Source: Streptomyces sp. AC550_RSS872
GTDB lineage: Bacteria > Actinomycetota > Actinomycetes > Streptomycetales > Streptomycetaceae
DNA length: 64,000 nt
Assembly (NCBI RefSeq): GCF_019049285.1
Contig: NZ_JAGMUL010000023.1
Coordinates: forward strand, 84,091 to 148,090
Reading direction: 5' to 3'
The translations under genes and the position numbers were made by a program. The notes below the pieces were generated by a model. The model made no database searches. It worked only from the letters and a program-made list of their open reading frames with translations, and was not told the DNA's origin. Shown here in pieces: positions 36,673 through 45,568 of the stretch (the stretch's first letter is position 1; every line of letters begins with the position of its first letter).

Positions 36673-37854
36673 ATGGCTGAGGCTCAGAACATCCCCGTGG
36701 GCTCCACCACCGCGGGCCAGATCGCGGTGGCCGCCGAGTCGACCGTCGCCACGCGCATGAGCGCGCCCCCGTCCTTCGACGTGGCGGACTTCCCGGTCCC
36801 GCACGGCCGCGAGGAGGAGTGGCGGTTCACCCCGCTGGAGCGCCTGCGCGGGCTGCACGACGGCACCGCCGTCGCCAATGGCACCGGCGTGAAGGTGGAC
36901 GTCCAGGCCCCCGAGGGCGTCACCGTCGAGACCGTCGGCCGTGACGACGCCCGCCTCGGCAAGGCGGGCACGCCCGTGGACCGCGTCGCCGCCCAGGCGT
37001 ACTCGGCGTTCGAGAAGGCCGGCGTGATCACCGTCCCCAAGGAGACGGTCCTCGCCGAGCCGATCCGCATCGCCGTCCGCGGCGAGGGCGGGGTCGCCTA
37101 CGGCCACCAGGTCGTGGAGCTCGGAGCCTTCGCCGAGGCCGTCGTCGTCATCGACCACACCGGTGACGCGGTGCTCGCCGCCAACGTCGACTACATCCTG
37201 GGCGACGGCGCCAAGCTCACCGTCGTCTCCGTCCAGGACTGGGACGACAAGGCCGTGCACGTCGGCCAGCACAACGCGCTGATCGGCCGGGACGCCACCT
37301 TCAAGTCGTTCGTGGTCACCTTCGGCGGCGACCTCGTACGTCTCCACCCGCGCGTCGCCTACGCCGGCACCGGCGGCGAGGCCGAGCTGTTCGGCCTCTA
37401 CTTCACGGACGCCGGCCAGCACCAGGAGCACCGCCTCCTGGTCGACCACAACACCCCGCACTGCAAGTCGAACGTCGCCTACAAGGGCGCGCTCCAGGGC
37501 GAGGACGCGCACGCGGTGTGGATCGGCGACGTGCTGATCGAGGCCAAGGCCGAGGGCACGGACACGTACGAGATGAACCGCAACCTGGTTCTGACCGACG
37601 GCGCCCGCGTCGACTCCGTGCCGAACCTGGAGATCGAGACCGGCGAGATCGTCGGCGCCGGCCACGCCTCCGCGACCGGACGCTTCGACGACGAGCAGCT
37701 CTTCTACCTGATGGCCCGCGGCATCCCGGCCGACGAGGCCCGTCGCCTGGTCGTGCGCGGCTTCTTCGCCGAGCTCGTGCAGCAGATCGGCGTGGACGAC
37801 ATCGAAGAGCGCCTCCTCGTGAAGATCGACGAGGAGCTGGAGGCCACGGTCTGA
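36673..37854 (+). CDS. sufD: Fe-S cluster assembly protein SufD
   Basis: A 393-residue SufB paralogue completing the scaffold. It has the shared core HCKSNVAYKGALQGEDAHAVW, NLVLTDGARVDSVPNLEIETGEI, HASATGRFDDEQLFYLMARG, and a final domain LLVKIDEELEATV. A 62-bp gap with GGAAAGAGAG separates it from sufB. Its stop overlaps the start of the Rieske gene by 1 bp (TGATG). Confidence 0.97.
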   Translation: MAEAQNIPVGSTTAGQIAVAAESTVATRMSAPPSFDVADFPVPHGREEEWRFTPLERLRGLHDGTAVANGTGVKVDVQAPEGVTVETVGRDDARLGKAGTPVDRVAAQAYSAFEKAGVITVPKETVLAEPIRIAVRGEGGVAYGHQVVELGAFAEAVVVIDHTGDAVLAANVDYILGDGAKLTVVSVQDWDDKAVHVGQHNALIGRDATFKSFVVTFGGDLVRLHPRVAYAGTGGEAELFGLYFTDAGQHQEHRLLVDHNTPHCKSNVAYKGALQGEDAHAVWIGDVLIEAKAEGTDTYEMNRNLVLTDGARVDSVPNLEIETGEIVGAGHASATGRFDDEQLFYLMARGIPADEARRLVVRGFFAELVQQIGVDDIEERLLVKIDEELEATV

Positions 37855-38171
37855 TGGCTTTCGTACGCGCCTGCGGGCTGAGCGAGCTGGAGGAGGACAC
37901 CCCCAAGAGGGTGGAACTCGACGGCACGCCGGTCTCGGTCGTGCAGACCGAGGGCGAGGTGTTCGCCATCCACGACATCTGCTCCCACGCGAACGTCTCG
38001 CTCTCCGAGGGCGAGGTGGAGGACTGCCAGATCGAGTGCTGGCTGCACGGCTCCAGCTTCGACCTGCGCACCGGCAAGCCGTCCGGCCTACCCGCGACGC
38101 GCCCCGTCCCCGTATACCCCGTAAAGATCGAAGGGGACGACGTTCTCGTCTCCCTCACCCAGGAGTCCTGA
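37854..38171 (+). CDS. Rieske 2Fe-2S ferredoxin of the suf operon
   Basis: A 105-residue single-domain Rieske protein. Both cluster motifs are intact: CSHANVSL (CxH) and CWLHGSSFDL (CxxH). The bacterial ferredoxin-type context VQTEGEVFAIHDIC precedes them. Its place between sufD and sufC is conserved in actinobacteria and implies electron supply to cluster assembly or repair, though the role is not established. It is coupled to sufD by TGATG and lies 7 bp before sufC. Confidence 0.95.
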   Translation: MAFVRACGLSELEEDTPKRVELDGTPVSVVQTEGEVFAIHDICSHANVSLSEGEVEDCQIECWLHGSSFDLRTGKPSGLPATRPVPVYPVKIEGDDVLVSLTQES

Positions 38172-38178
38172 GGCACCC

Positions 38179-38939
<761 letters not shown>

Positions 38940-38943
<4 letters not shown>

Positions 38944-40196
38944 CACAGCTGCCGGGCCTCCTCGACACCGAGGCGCTCCGCAAGGACTTCCCGATCCTGG
39001 ACCGCGTCGTCCACGGCGACAAGAAGCTCGTGTACCTGGACAACGCGGCGACCTCGCAGACGCCGCGCCAGGTGCTCGACGTGCTCTCCGAGTACTACGA
39101 GCAGCACAACGCCAACGTCCACCGTGGCGTGCACGTCCTCGCCGAGGAGGCCACGGCGCTGTACGAGGGCGCGCGCGACAAGGTCGCGGAGTTCATCAAC
39201 GCGCCCTCGCGCGACGAGGTGATCTTCACCAAGAACGCCTCCGAGTCGCTCAACCTCGTGGCCAACATGCTCGGCTGGGCCGACGAGCCCTACCGGGTGG
39301 ACCACGAGACCGAGATCGTCATCACCGAGATGGAGCACCACTCCAACATCGTGCCGTGGCAGCTGCTCGCGCAGCGCACGGGCGCGAAGCTGAAGTGGTT
39401 CGGTCTCACCGACGACGGCCGCCTCGACCTGTCCAACATCGACGAGATCATCACGGAGAAGACGAAGATCGTCTCCTTCGTGCTGGTGTCGAACATCCTG
39501 GGCACGCTCAACCCGGTCGAGGCGATAGTGCGCCGCGCACAGGAGGTCGGTGCGCTCGTCTGCATCGACGCCTCGCAGGCGGCGCCCCACATGCCGATGG
39601 ACGTGCAGGCGCTCCAGGCCGACTTCGTGGCCTTCACCGGCCACAAGATGTGCGGCCCGACCGGCATCGGCGTCCTCTGGGGCCGCCAGGAGCTGCTGGA
39701 GGACCTGCCCCCGTTCCTCGGCGGCGGCGAGATGATCGAGACGGTGTCGATGCACTCGTCGACATACGCCCCGGCGCCGCACAAGTTCGAGGCGGGCACG
39801 CCCCCGATCTCGCAGGCCATCGGCCTGGGCGCGGCGATCGACTACCTCAACTCGATCGGCATGGACAAGATCCTCGCCCATGAGCACGCGCTCACCGAGT
39901 ACGCGGTGAAGCGGCTGGGAGAGGTCCCGGACCTCAGGATCATCGGCCCGACCACGGCCGAGGACCGCGGCGCCGCGATCTCCTTCACGCTGGGCGACAT
40001 CCACCCGCACGACGTGGGCCAGGTCCTCGACGAGCAGGGCATCGCGGTCCGGGTCGGCCACCACTGCGCCCGCCCCGTCTGCCTGCGCTACGGAATTCCT
40101 GCGACCACGCGAGCGTCGTTCTATCTGTACTCCACGCCGGCCGAGATCGACGCTCTGGTGGACGGCCTGGAGCACGTACGGAACTTCTTCGGCTGA
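38940..40196 (+). CDS. sufS: cysteine desulfurase SufS
   Basis: A 418-residue PLP enzyme of the group II desulfurases supplying sulfur from cysteine. The PLP Lys lies in AFTGHKMCGPTGIGVLWG. The active Cys lies in VRVGHHCARPVCLRYG. YLDNAATSQTP and NVHRGVHVLAEEAT mark the N-terminus. GTG 38940 overlaps the sufC stop. It is expected to act with SufU, encoded next. Confidence 0.97.
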
Positions 40197-40217
40197 CGGG
40201 ACGGGACGAGCGATCGC

Positions 40218-40685
40218 ATGAAGCTGGATTCGATGTACCAGGAAGTCATCCTGGACCACTACAAGAACCCGCACGGGCGGGGCTTGCGGGATGGCGACGC
40301 CGAGGTGCACCACGTGAACCCGACGTGCGGCGACGAGATCACCCTGCGAGTGAAGTACGACGGCACGAAGATCGAGGACGTCTCGTACGAGGGCCAGGGC
40401 TGTTCCATCAGCCAGGCGAGCGCGTCCGTACTGAACGAACTCCTCGTCGGCAAGGACCTCTCCGACGCGCGGAAGATCCAGGAGACCTTCCTGGAGCTGA
40501 TGCAGTCCAAGGGGAAGATCGAGCCGGACGACGCCATGGAGGAGGTCCTGGAGGACGCGGTCGCGTTCGCCGGGGTCTCCAAGTACCCGGCCCGGGTCAA
40601 GTGCGCCCTCCTCAGCTGGATGGCGTGGAAGGACGCGACGGCCCAGGTGCTGGGCGGAGCCGACGCCGAAAGGAAGACGGCATGA
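40218..40685 (+). CDS. sufU: SufU-type Fe-S assembly sulfurtransferase
   Basis: A 155-residue IscU-like protein of the SufU type, which carries zinc and relays sulfur from SufS. Conserved cysteines are in NPTCGDEITL, GQGCSISQAS and RVKCALLSW, with the SufU-specific insertion between the second and third. It starts MKLDSMYQEVILDHYKNP, as in the family. It is coupled by an ATGA overlap to the SufT-like gene. Confidence 0.96.
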   Translation: MKLDSMYQEVILDHYKNPHGRGLRDGDAEVHHVNPTCGDEITLRVKYDGTKIEDVSYEGQGCSISQASASVLNELLVGKDLSDARKIQETFLELMQSKGKIEPDDAMEEVLEDAVAFAGVSKYPARVKCALLSWMAWKDATAQVLGGADAERKTA

Positions 40686-41014
40686 GCGAGACCGTTGAGA
40701 TGAAGCCGGCCTCGGAGGAAGAGGTCCGCGAGGCGCTGTACGACGTCGTCGACCCCGAGCTGGGCATCGACGTCGTCAACCTCGGCCTGATCTACGGCAT
40801 TCACATCGACGACGCGAACATCGCGACGCTCGACATGACCCTGACCTCGGCGGCCTGCCCGCTGACGGACGTCATCGAGGACCAGGCCAAGTCCGCCACG
40901 GACGGTCTCGTCAGCGAGCTGCGCATCAACTGGGTGTGGATGCCGCCGTGGGGGCCGGACAAGATCACGGACGACGGCCGCGAGCAGCTTCGGGCGCTCG
41001 GGTTCAACGTCTGA
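40682..41014 (+). CDS. MIP18/SufT-family metal-sulfur cluster assembly factor
   Basis: A 110-residue DUF59/PaaD-like protein. The core motif REALYDVVDPELGIDVVNLG and the single conserved Cys in LTSAACPLTDVIEDQ are present, followed by INWVWMPPWGPDKIT. Members assist Fe-S protein maturation (SufT). It is the last gene of the suf operon, overlapping sufU (ATGA) and followed by a terminator. Confidence 0.93.
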   Translation: MSETVEMKPASEEEVREALYDVVDPELGIDVVNLGLIYGIHIDDANIATLDMTLTSAACPLTDVIEDQAKSATDGLVSELRINWVWMPPWGPDKITDDGREQLRALGFNV

Positions 41015-41023
41015 GCACGCGTG

Positions 41024-41057
41024 AAAGCGGCGGCACCTTTCCGGGTGCCGCCGCTTT
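41024..41057 (+). terminator. suf operon terminator
   Basis: A perfect 14-bp stem (AAAGCGGCGGCACC / GGTGCCGCCGCTTT) has a 6-nt loop and a TTTT tail, 9 bp after the last stop. It is a classical intrinsic terminator. Three imperfect TCCTGTACG-type repeats follow to about 41118. Confidence 0.9.
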
Positions 41058-41145
41058 TCTGTCCCCGTTCCTCCTGTACGCCCTTTCTCCTGTACGGCCT
41101 TCCTTCTGTACGCCGTTCCATCAGAGCGCCGTTCTCTCTGAGCGC

Positions 41146-41967
41146 TCAGGCCAGCCCGTCCACCAACCGGAACGACGAATCCGCCAGGTACAGAGAGCTG
41201 TACTCGAAGCGTTCGAGGCGGACGACGAAGTTCTTGTGGCGGAGGAAGTAACCGGGGTAGTTGACCGACTCCAGCATGACCGCGCCGGAGTAGGAGGAGC
41301 CGCGGGCGCAGAACGTGGCGTCCCGTCCGAACACAGCAGAGCCGTCGTTCCGTTCGGGGCGCAGGACGAAGCTGCGGTGGCGGAGGTAGCTGCCGTCCTG
41401 CGTGACGAAGGAGTGGCACGAGCGGTCGGCGAGGCCCTCGACCTGCTTGAAGGTGGAGTCCTCGCGGGACTCGGAGCCGCGGACCGGATCCAGGGCCACA
41501 GAGTGGCCGCCCGCATGCCAGTAACGGTCCGGATAGTTGACCGAGCGCACGGATCGCCAGGTGGTGGCCGGCGGCTTCGGGGAGGCGGTCGGTGAACTCG
41601 CCTCATCGGGAGTCGACTTGGACGGCTTCGTCGCGGGTTCGGGGGTGCCGACGTCCTGTTGGCCAGGTGCCCTGGTGCTCGGCTTCTCCGTCGCGAGGCC
41701 GCTCTTGCCCTCCGGGGGAGTCTCCGACGGCGTGGCGAAGGAGATCAGGCCGGGGACCGACGCCGTGTCGTCGGCCGCCGCGGAACGTGGCTCTCCGTCA
41801 GGCGCCCTCTCCGTCACGACGATCGCCGTGGCGCACGCGACGATCGTCGCCACCGCCATCATGCCCGCCAGCCACAGACGGCGCGTTCCCGGCGCCCGCG
41901 AGGTGTCCGGGGCCCAGCCGTTCTCCCAAGGTTGGTCCTGAGGCGGCCGGGGCTTGTTTTCTGGCAT
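41146..41967 (-). CDS. membrane-anchored AbfB-domain (arabinose-binding-like) protein
   Basis: A 273-residue protein. It has a cytoplasmic Pro-rich N-terminus, one TM helix (about 32-52, LWLAGMMAVATIVACATAIVV), a Ser/Thr/Pro-rich linker of about 80 residues, and a C-terminal beta-trefoil. Three trefoil repeats share the SVNYPxxYxxHxxF pattern (SVNYPDRYWHAGG, DGSYLRHRSFVL, SVNYPGYFLRHKNFVVRL), as in AbfB/CBM42 domains. No catalytic domain is fused, so it is probably a surface carbohydrate-binding protein. ATG 41967 has GGAGGA 7 nt upstream. Confidence 0.85.
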   Translation of the reverse strand: MPENKPRPPQDQPWENGWAPDTSRAPGTRRLWLAGMMAVATIVACATAIVVTERAPDGEPRSAAADDTASVPGLISFATPSETPPEGKSGLATEKPSTRAPGQQDVGTPEPATKPSKSTPDEASSPTASPKPPATTWRSVRSVNYPDRYWHAGGHSVALDPVRGSESREDSTFKQVEGLADRSCHSFVTQDGSYLRHRSFVLRPERNDGSAVFGRDATFCARGSSYSGAVMLESVNYPGYFLRHKNFVVRLERFEYSSLYLADSSFRLVDGLA

Positions 41968-42100
41968 GCGCTGTTCCTCCAGCGGCGGCACGCGACGACA
42001 GCCGCGGCTGCGAAGGCCCGGTATATGAACGGTAAAACACTAGTGGGTGCAGGGGCGTTGGAGTAGCTGTTTGGAACGAGCCGTATCCACATCGAAGCCT

Positions 42101-42142
42101 TTGTGTACGGTCGTACGCAACGTTGTGTACGCTCGTACATAT
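42101..42142 (+). promoter_or_regulatory. twin operators upstream of the SMR-TetR operon
   Basis: Two direct 20-bp elements start TTGTGTACG[G/C]TCGTAC at 42101 and 42123, 22 bp apart. Each is itself palindromic (GTACG-gt-CGTAC and GTACG-ct-CGTAC). The second reaches the start codon of the SMR gene. This is the expected pattern for cooperative binding by the TetR-family repressor encoded in the same operon. Confidence 0.7.
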
Positions 42143-42461
42143 GGGATACCTGCTGCTCGCCGGAGCCATAGCGGCCGAGGTGGCCGCCACGACGGCCATG
42201 AAGTACAGCGACGGTTTCAGCAGGCTGTGGCCGTCACTGCTGACCGCCGTCGGCTACCTCGTCTCCTTCACGCTGCTCGCCCAGACGCTGAAGTCCCTCT
42301 CCATGGGTACGGCGTACGCGATCTGGGCCGGGGTCGGCACCGCGGCCATCGCCGCCATCGGGATCCTGTTCCAGGGGGAGGCGATGACCGTCGCCAAGGC
42401 CGCGGGCATCGCCTTGATCATCGTCGGTGTCGTCGTGCTGAACCTGGGCGGTGCGCACTGA
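42141..42461 (+). CDS. small multidrug resistance (SMR) family efflux protein
   Basis: A 106-residue four-helix membrane protein of the EmrE/QacC type. The essential membrane Glu lies in AGAIAAEVAATTAMK. The SLSMGTAYAIWAGVGTA signature and the C-terminal GIALIIVGVVVLNL helix are present. ATG 42141 is chosen because MGYLLLAG is the conserved start. An upstream extension would run through the operators. No Shine-Dalgarno is evident. It exports cationic lipophilic compounds by proton exchange and is coupled to the tetR gene (TGATG). Confidence 0.93.
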   Translation: MGYLLLAGAIAAEVAATTAMKYSDGFSRLWPSLLTAVGYLVSFTLLAQTLKSLSMGTAYAIWAGVGTAAIAAIGILFQGEAMTVAKAAGIALIIVGVVVLNLGGAH

Positions 42462-42997
42462 TGGCCCGGCGCTACGACCCCGAGCGACGGCAGCGGATCA
42501 TCGACGCGGCGATCCGGGTCGTCGGGGAGAAGGGAATCGGAGGGCTGAGCCACCGCACCGTCGCGGCCGAGGCGGATGTGCCGCTCGGTTCCACGACGTA
42601 CCACTTCAAGACCCTGGACGATCTGCTGGTCGCCGCCCTGCGCCAGGCCAATGAGGGCTTTGCCAAGGTGATCGCCGCGCGGGGTGGCCTGGAGGATCCG
42701 GGCGCCGATCTTGCCGCCGAGCTCGCGGGCTGGATGGGGGAGTGGCTCGCGGGCGACCGCACCGGCGTGGAACTCGAGTACGAGCTCTACCTCGCCGCCC
42801 TGCGCCGCCCCGCCCTGCGCCCGGTCGCCGCCGAGTGGGGGCGCGACCTCGCCGATCGCCTGTCCCAGCGCACGGACGCCGTCACGGCACGGGCGCTGGT
42901 GGCGCTGCTGGACGGGATCTGCTTGCAGGTGCTGCTGACGGAGGTGCCGTACGACGAGGAGTACGCGCGGGAGGTGCTGGCGCGGGTCATTCCGTGA
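42461..42997 (+). CDS. TetR-family repressor of the SMR exporter
   Basis: 178 residues. The N-terminal helix-turn-helix reads RRQRIIDAAIRVVGEKGIGG, then LSHRTVAAEADVPLGSTTYHF. The C-terminal ligand-binding domain includes a long region around DRTGVELEYELYLAALRRPALR. ATG 42461 shares one base with the SMR stop. Operon position and the twin palindromes upstream point to autoregulation and control of the efflux gene. Confidence 0.92.
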   Translation: MARRYDPERRQRIIDAAIRVVGEKGIGGLSHRTVAAEADVPLGSTTYHFKTLDDLLVAALRQANEGFAKVIAARGGLEDPGADLAAELAGWMGEWLAGDRTGVELEYELYLAALRRPALRPVAAEWGRDLADRLSQRTDAVTARALVALLDGICLQVLLTEVPYDEEYAREVLARVIP

Positions 42998-43045
42998 GCG
43001 TCGTTGGTTCTTCGCCCCCGCCGCCCCTACCCGTCCCATCCCTTC

Positions 43046-43142
43046 AAGGGGCTCCGCCCCTTCGACCCCGGTTCCCGGGGCTGCGCCCCCGGACCCCCGC
43101 TGTCGGCCCTTCGGGCCTCGTCCTCAAACGCCGGACGGGCTG
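43046..43142 (+). repeat. intergenic hairpin cluster with a dispersed repeat
   Basis: Three short perfect hairpins follow each other: AAGGGGC-tcc-GCCCCTT (43046-43062), GGGGC-tgc-GCCCC (43077-43089) and GGCCC-ttc-GGGCC (43105-43117). The element CCTCGTCCTCAAACGCCGGA (from 43116) comes next. The last element recurs at 50493-50517 with one mismatch in 25 bases. This is a known style of Streptomyces intergenic repeat, and here it probably terminates the tetR transcript. Confidence 0.7.
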
Positions 43143-43215
43143 CGGGCGTGCCCGGCACGTGAGACGCGACCCCGTCGGTTCGCCCCCGCGGCGGGGGCCA
43201 CGTTAGGTTGCCCTC

Positions 43216-44205
43216 ATGACCGACACGACTGCTCCTCGCACCACCGGCGCCGTGGCCGCCGGCCTTGCCACGATCGCCGCCGACGGCACTGTTCTCGACA
43301 CCTGGTTCCCCGCGCCCGAGCTCGTCGCCGAGCCTGGCCCCTCCGGCAGCGAGCGGCTGTCCGCCGAGCGTGCCGTCGAGCTGCTCGGTGAGGGTGCCGC
43401 GAAGGCGATCGGGCCGGACGTGCGCCGGGGTGTCGAGGTCGTCGCGGTCCGCACGGTCATCGCCTCGATCGACGCGAAGCCGATCGACGCGCACGACGTC
43501 TACCTGCGCCTCCACCTGCTCTCCCACCGACTGGTCAAGCCGCACGGCCTGAGCCTGGAGGGTCAGTTCGGCTTCCTCGCGAACGTCGCGTGGACCTCCC
43601 TCGGCCCGGTCGCCGTCGACGACATCGAGAAGGTCCGGCTCAACGCGCGGGCCGAGGGCCTGCACCTCCAGGTGACCTCGGTCGACAAGTTCCCGCGCAT
43701 GACGGACTACGTCGCCCCGAAGGGCGTCCGCATCGCCGACGCCGACCGGGTCCGCCTCGGTGCGCACCTCGCCGAGGGCACCACCGTCATGCACGAGGGC
43801 TTCGTCAACTTCAACGCCGGCACCCTCGGCACGTCGATGGTCGAGGGCCGCATCTCCGCCGGCGTCGTGATCGGCGACGGTTCCGACATCGGTGGCGGCG
43901 CGTCGACGATGGGCACCCTCTCCGGCGGCGGCAACGTGATCATCTCCATCGGCGAGCGCTGCCTGATCGGCGCCGAGGCGGGCGTCGGCATCGCGCTCGG
44001 TGACGAGTGCGTCGTCGAGGCCGGCCTGTACGTCACCGCCGGCACCCGCGTCACCATGCCTGACGGCCAGATCATCAAGGCCCGCGAACTCTCCGGCGCC
44101 TCCAACATCCTCTTCCGCCGCAACTCGGTCACCGGCACGGTCGAGGCCCGCCCGAACAACGCGGTCTGGGGCGGGCTGAACGAGATCCTGCACAGCCACA
44201 ACTGA
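43216..44205 (+). CDS. dapD: 2,3,4,5-tetrahydropyridine-2,6-dicarboxylate N-succinyltransferase
   Basis: A 329-residue left-handed beta-helix transferase of the succinylase branch of lysine/meso-DAP synthesis. Hexapeptide repeats run from about residue 170 (VRLGAHLAEGTTVMHEGFVN, then VEGRISAGVVIGDGSDIGGG). The conserved GGGNVISIGERC-type stretch and the C-terminal VWGGLNEILHSHN are present. This is the actinobacterial long form. The last 14 bp are repeated 876 bp downstream (see 44192-45081). dapA lies 3.2 kb away. Confidence 0.95.
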   Translation: MTDTTAPRTTGAVAAGLATIAADGTVLDTWFPAPELVAEPGPSGSERLSAERAVELLGEGAAKAIGPDVRRGVEVVAVRTVIASIDAKPIDAHDVYLRLHLLSHRLVKPHGLSLEGQFGFLANVAWTSLGPVAVDDIEKVRLNARAEGLHLQVTSVDKFPRMTDYVAPKGVRIADADRVRLGAHLAEGTTVMHEGFVNFNAGTLGTSMVEGRISAGVVIGDGSDIGGGASTMGTLSGGGNVIISIGERCLIGAEAGVGIALGDECVVEAGLYVTAGTRVTMPDGQIIKARELSGASNILFRRNSVTGTVEARPNNAVWGGLNEILHSHN

Positions 44206-44295
44206 TCACCGGAGGCGGTGACCTGTGGCCGCCTAAACGATCAGCGTCCTGACCTGCTGCTGAGCTGTCGGCAGTTGTCGACGTTGGTCATCATT

Positions 44296-44337
44296 GAGCG
44301 CCCTTCCACGGCCCGAGGACGGCCCGGGAGGGCGCTC
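44296..44337. terminator. hairpin downstream of dapD
   Basis: Outer arms GAGCGCCCT (44296-44304) and AGGGCGCTC (44329-44337) are perfect, with an inner GGCCCG/CGGGCC-like fold. It lies between dapD and the convergent nucleotidyltransferase, so it may terminate both. Confidence 0.6.
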
Positions 44338-44359
44338 GTGTGTTGCCTCATGCGCCTCG

Positions 44360-44827
44360 CTAAGCGTCTGAGGTATCAGAGGCGGATGGGAAGAGTGGCT
44401 CCACCTCGCCGGTCCAGACACGATAGAGATGACGGATAGCCGTGATGTCGGCGTGGTCCTTGGGCCTGGCGGCGGCGATTTTCCAGCGCAGGATGTCACC
44501 GAGGCGCATGAAGGGGACCCCGTCGATGACGTCAGCATCATCGATGAGCCGGTCCGTTGACCAACCTGGGGTCCAACGGTCCATGATCTCTATTGAGGCA
44601 GTCGGGTGGACGACTCTGAGCCCGTACCCGGAGATGGTGGGCTCCGGTGCGCCGAGACGAAGGGCGCACTGCCAGGCTTCGCCACGTGCGAGGACATCAA
44701 GGTCGCCCATGCGCGCGCGTAACCCACGTACGTACAGGGCCGCAGAGCCGCACACCACGTAGTCGCTGCGTGGAAGTTTCAGAGTAGCTAAGGCAGCGAA
44801 AAGCCCATCGGCATCGCTAAGAAGCAA
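44360..44827 (-). CDS. nucleotidyltransferase-fold protein, AbiEii-like
   Basis: 155 residues. The nucleotidyltransferase core is YVVCGSAALYVRGLRARMGD followed by LDVL, i.e. a GS motif and a D-x-D pair. The later RPKDHADITAI is the pattern seen in AbiEii/type IV-toxin-like and housekeeping nucleotidyltransferases. TTG 44827 has GGAGA 5-6 nt upstream. Codons 13 and 36 are TTA, rare in Streptomyces and bldA-dependent, and the gene is relatively AT-rich. Both suggest recent transfer. There is no clear antitoxin partner, although a 42-codon ORF lies upstream on the other strand. Confidence 0.65.
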   Translation of the reverse strand: MLLSDADGLFAALATLKLPRSDYVVCGSAALYVRGLRARMGDLDVLARGEAWQCALRLGAPEPTISGYGLRVVHPTASIEIMDRWTPGWSTDRLIDDADVIDGVPFMRLGDILRWKIAAARPKDHADITAIRHLYRVWTGEVEPLFPSASDTSDA

Positions 44828-44913
44828 CTGTTCTCCTGGTATGAGGGGGGATCTGTAGTTCGAAGGTGGCCACAGCGCGTGACGCTTACATGTTGTACGT
44901 CAGGGGACTTCCT

Positions 44914-45042
44914 ATGGTGCAGATTGAAAGATTTGGACATGAAGGAGTGCCTGCTGGGGAGCCGACCGACCCAGCCACAGAGGATGTCTCCCACTTCATG
45001 CCCGCAGCCTGGACGCGGGGGAGAGCATTCAAGGCAAGCTGA
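44914..45042 (+). CDS. possible 42-residue small protein in the islet
   Basis: ATG 44914 is preceded by AGGGGA at 44902-44907, and the frame runs 42 codons (MVQIERFGHEGVPAGEPTDP onward to a basic end RGRAFKAS). No homologue is recognised. It is divergent from the nucleotidyltransferase. Evidence is only the ribosome-binding site and open frame, so it may not be real. The rest of the 378-bp gap 44828-45205 holds nothing else I can support. Confidence 0.25.
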   Translation: MVQIERFGHEGVPAGEPTDPATEDVSHFMPAAWTRGRAFKAS

Positions 45043-45205
45043 CCCCCTGACCTGCATCGCAATCAGAACAGCCACAACTGACCCGCTCGCCGGCAACCCC
45101 ACGCCCCCACGTACGGGTTACTCCACGTGACCTCACCCCGGTCCAGGCAGATGAACGGTTGGACGCAGTTTCCGATCACATGCCGAACCGACGAAATGAG
45201 GGCCG

Positions 45206-45445
45206 ATGACGGGGCGAGTGAAGACGAGGGCGCGGACCAGGGCCGTGCTCCGGCTGGTGGTGGGGGCGCTGGCCGTGGGGGCGGTGTGCTGGCTGCCGGC
45301 GGGCAGCGCGCATGCCGACGAGACCAACACGGGCTCGCACAACGGCCCCCGGATCGGGCTGGTCAACGTCGGGCAGGTGGACGATCCGATGGAGGATGTG
45401 CTGGAGCACTTCCTGCTCTTCGGTGACGGGTACAAGTGGGGCTGA
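45206..45445 (+). CDS. small secreted peptide of unknown function
   Basis: A 79-residue precursor. It has a basic N-terminus (TGRVKTRARTRAVLR), a hydrophobic core (LVVGALAVGAVCWLPAG) and a likely signal peptidase site after SAHA. This would release a 42-residue acidic peptide beginning DETNTGSHNGPRIGLVNVG and ending FGDGYKWG. The mature part has no cysteine. GAGGG precedes ATG 45206. A very strong terminator follows. It lies upstream of a decayed sigma-factor gene. I do not recognise a family. A secreted signalling or envelope peptide is possible, but this is inference. Confidence 0.7.
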   Translation: MTGRVKTRARTRAVLRLVVGALAVGAVCWLPAGSAHADETNTGSHNGPRIGLVNVGQVDDPMEDVLEHFLLFGDGYKWG

Positions 45446-45465
45446 TCAGCCATACCGCACGGGTC

Positions 45466-45500
45466 GGGGCCCGTACCGCACAGGATGCGGTACGGGCCCC
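45466..45500 (+). terminator. terminator of the small secreted peptide gene
   Basis: A perfect 15-bp stem (GGGGCCCGTACCGCA / TGCGGTACGGGCCCC) has a 5-nt loop and is followed by a CCTGTTTC tract. Confidence 0.88.
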
Positions 45501-45568
45501 GGCCTGTTTCCTGATTGCTTTCTGTGGGGCGGTATAGCGGCAGCCGGCCGCGCGCGTCACCAGGACAG

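Larger units (their letters stand above)
44192..45081. mobile_element. small low-GC islet bounded by a 14-bp repeat of the dapD 3' end
   Basis: ACAGCCACAACTGA, the last 14 bp of dapD, occurs exactly at 44192-44205 and again at 45068-45081. The DNA between is visibly poorer in GC than its surroundings. It holds a nucleotidyltransferase gene with two TTA codons and a tiny possible ORF. This is what integration into a gene 3' end leaves behind. No integrase or transposase is present, so the mobility mechanism is unknown. The repeat could also be coincidental. Confidence 0.45.

Noticed and set aside
44879..45130. 83-codon plus-strand ORF in the islet
   Set aside because: It lacks a Shine-Dalgarno and crosses the boundary repeat. 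The smaller frame at 44914 has better initiation signals.
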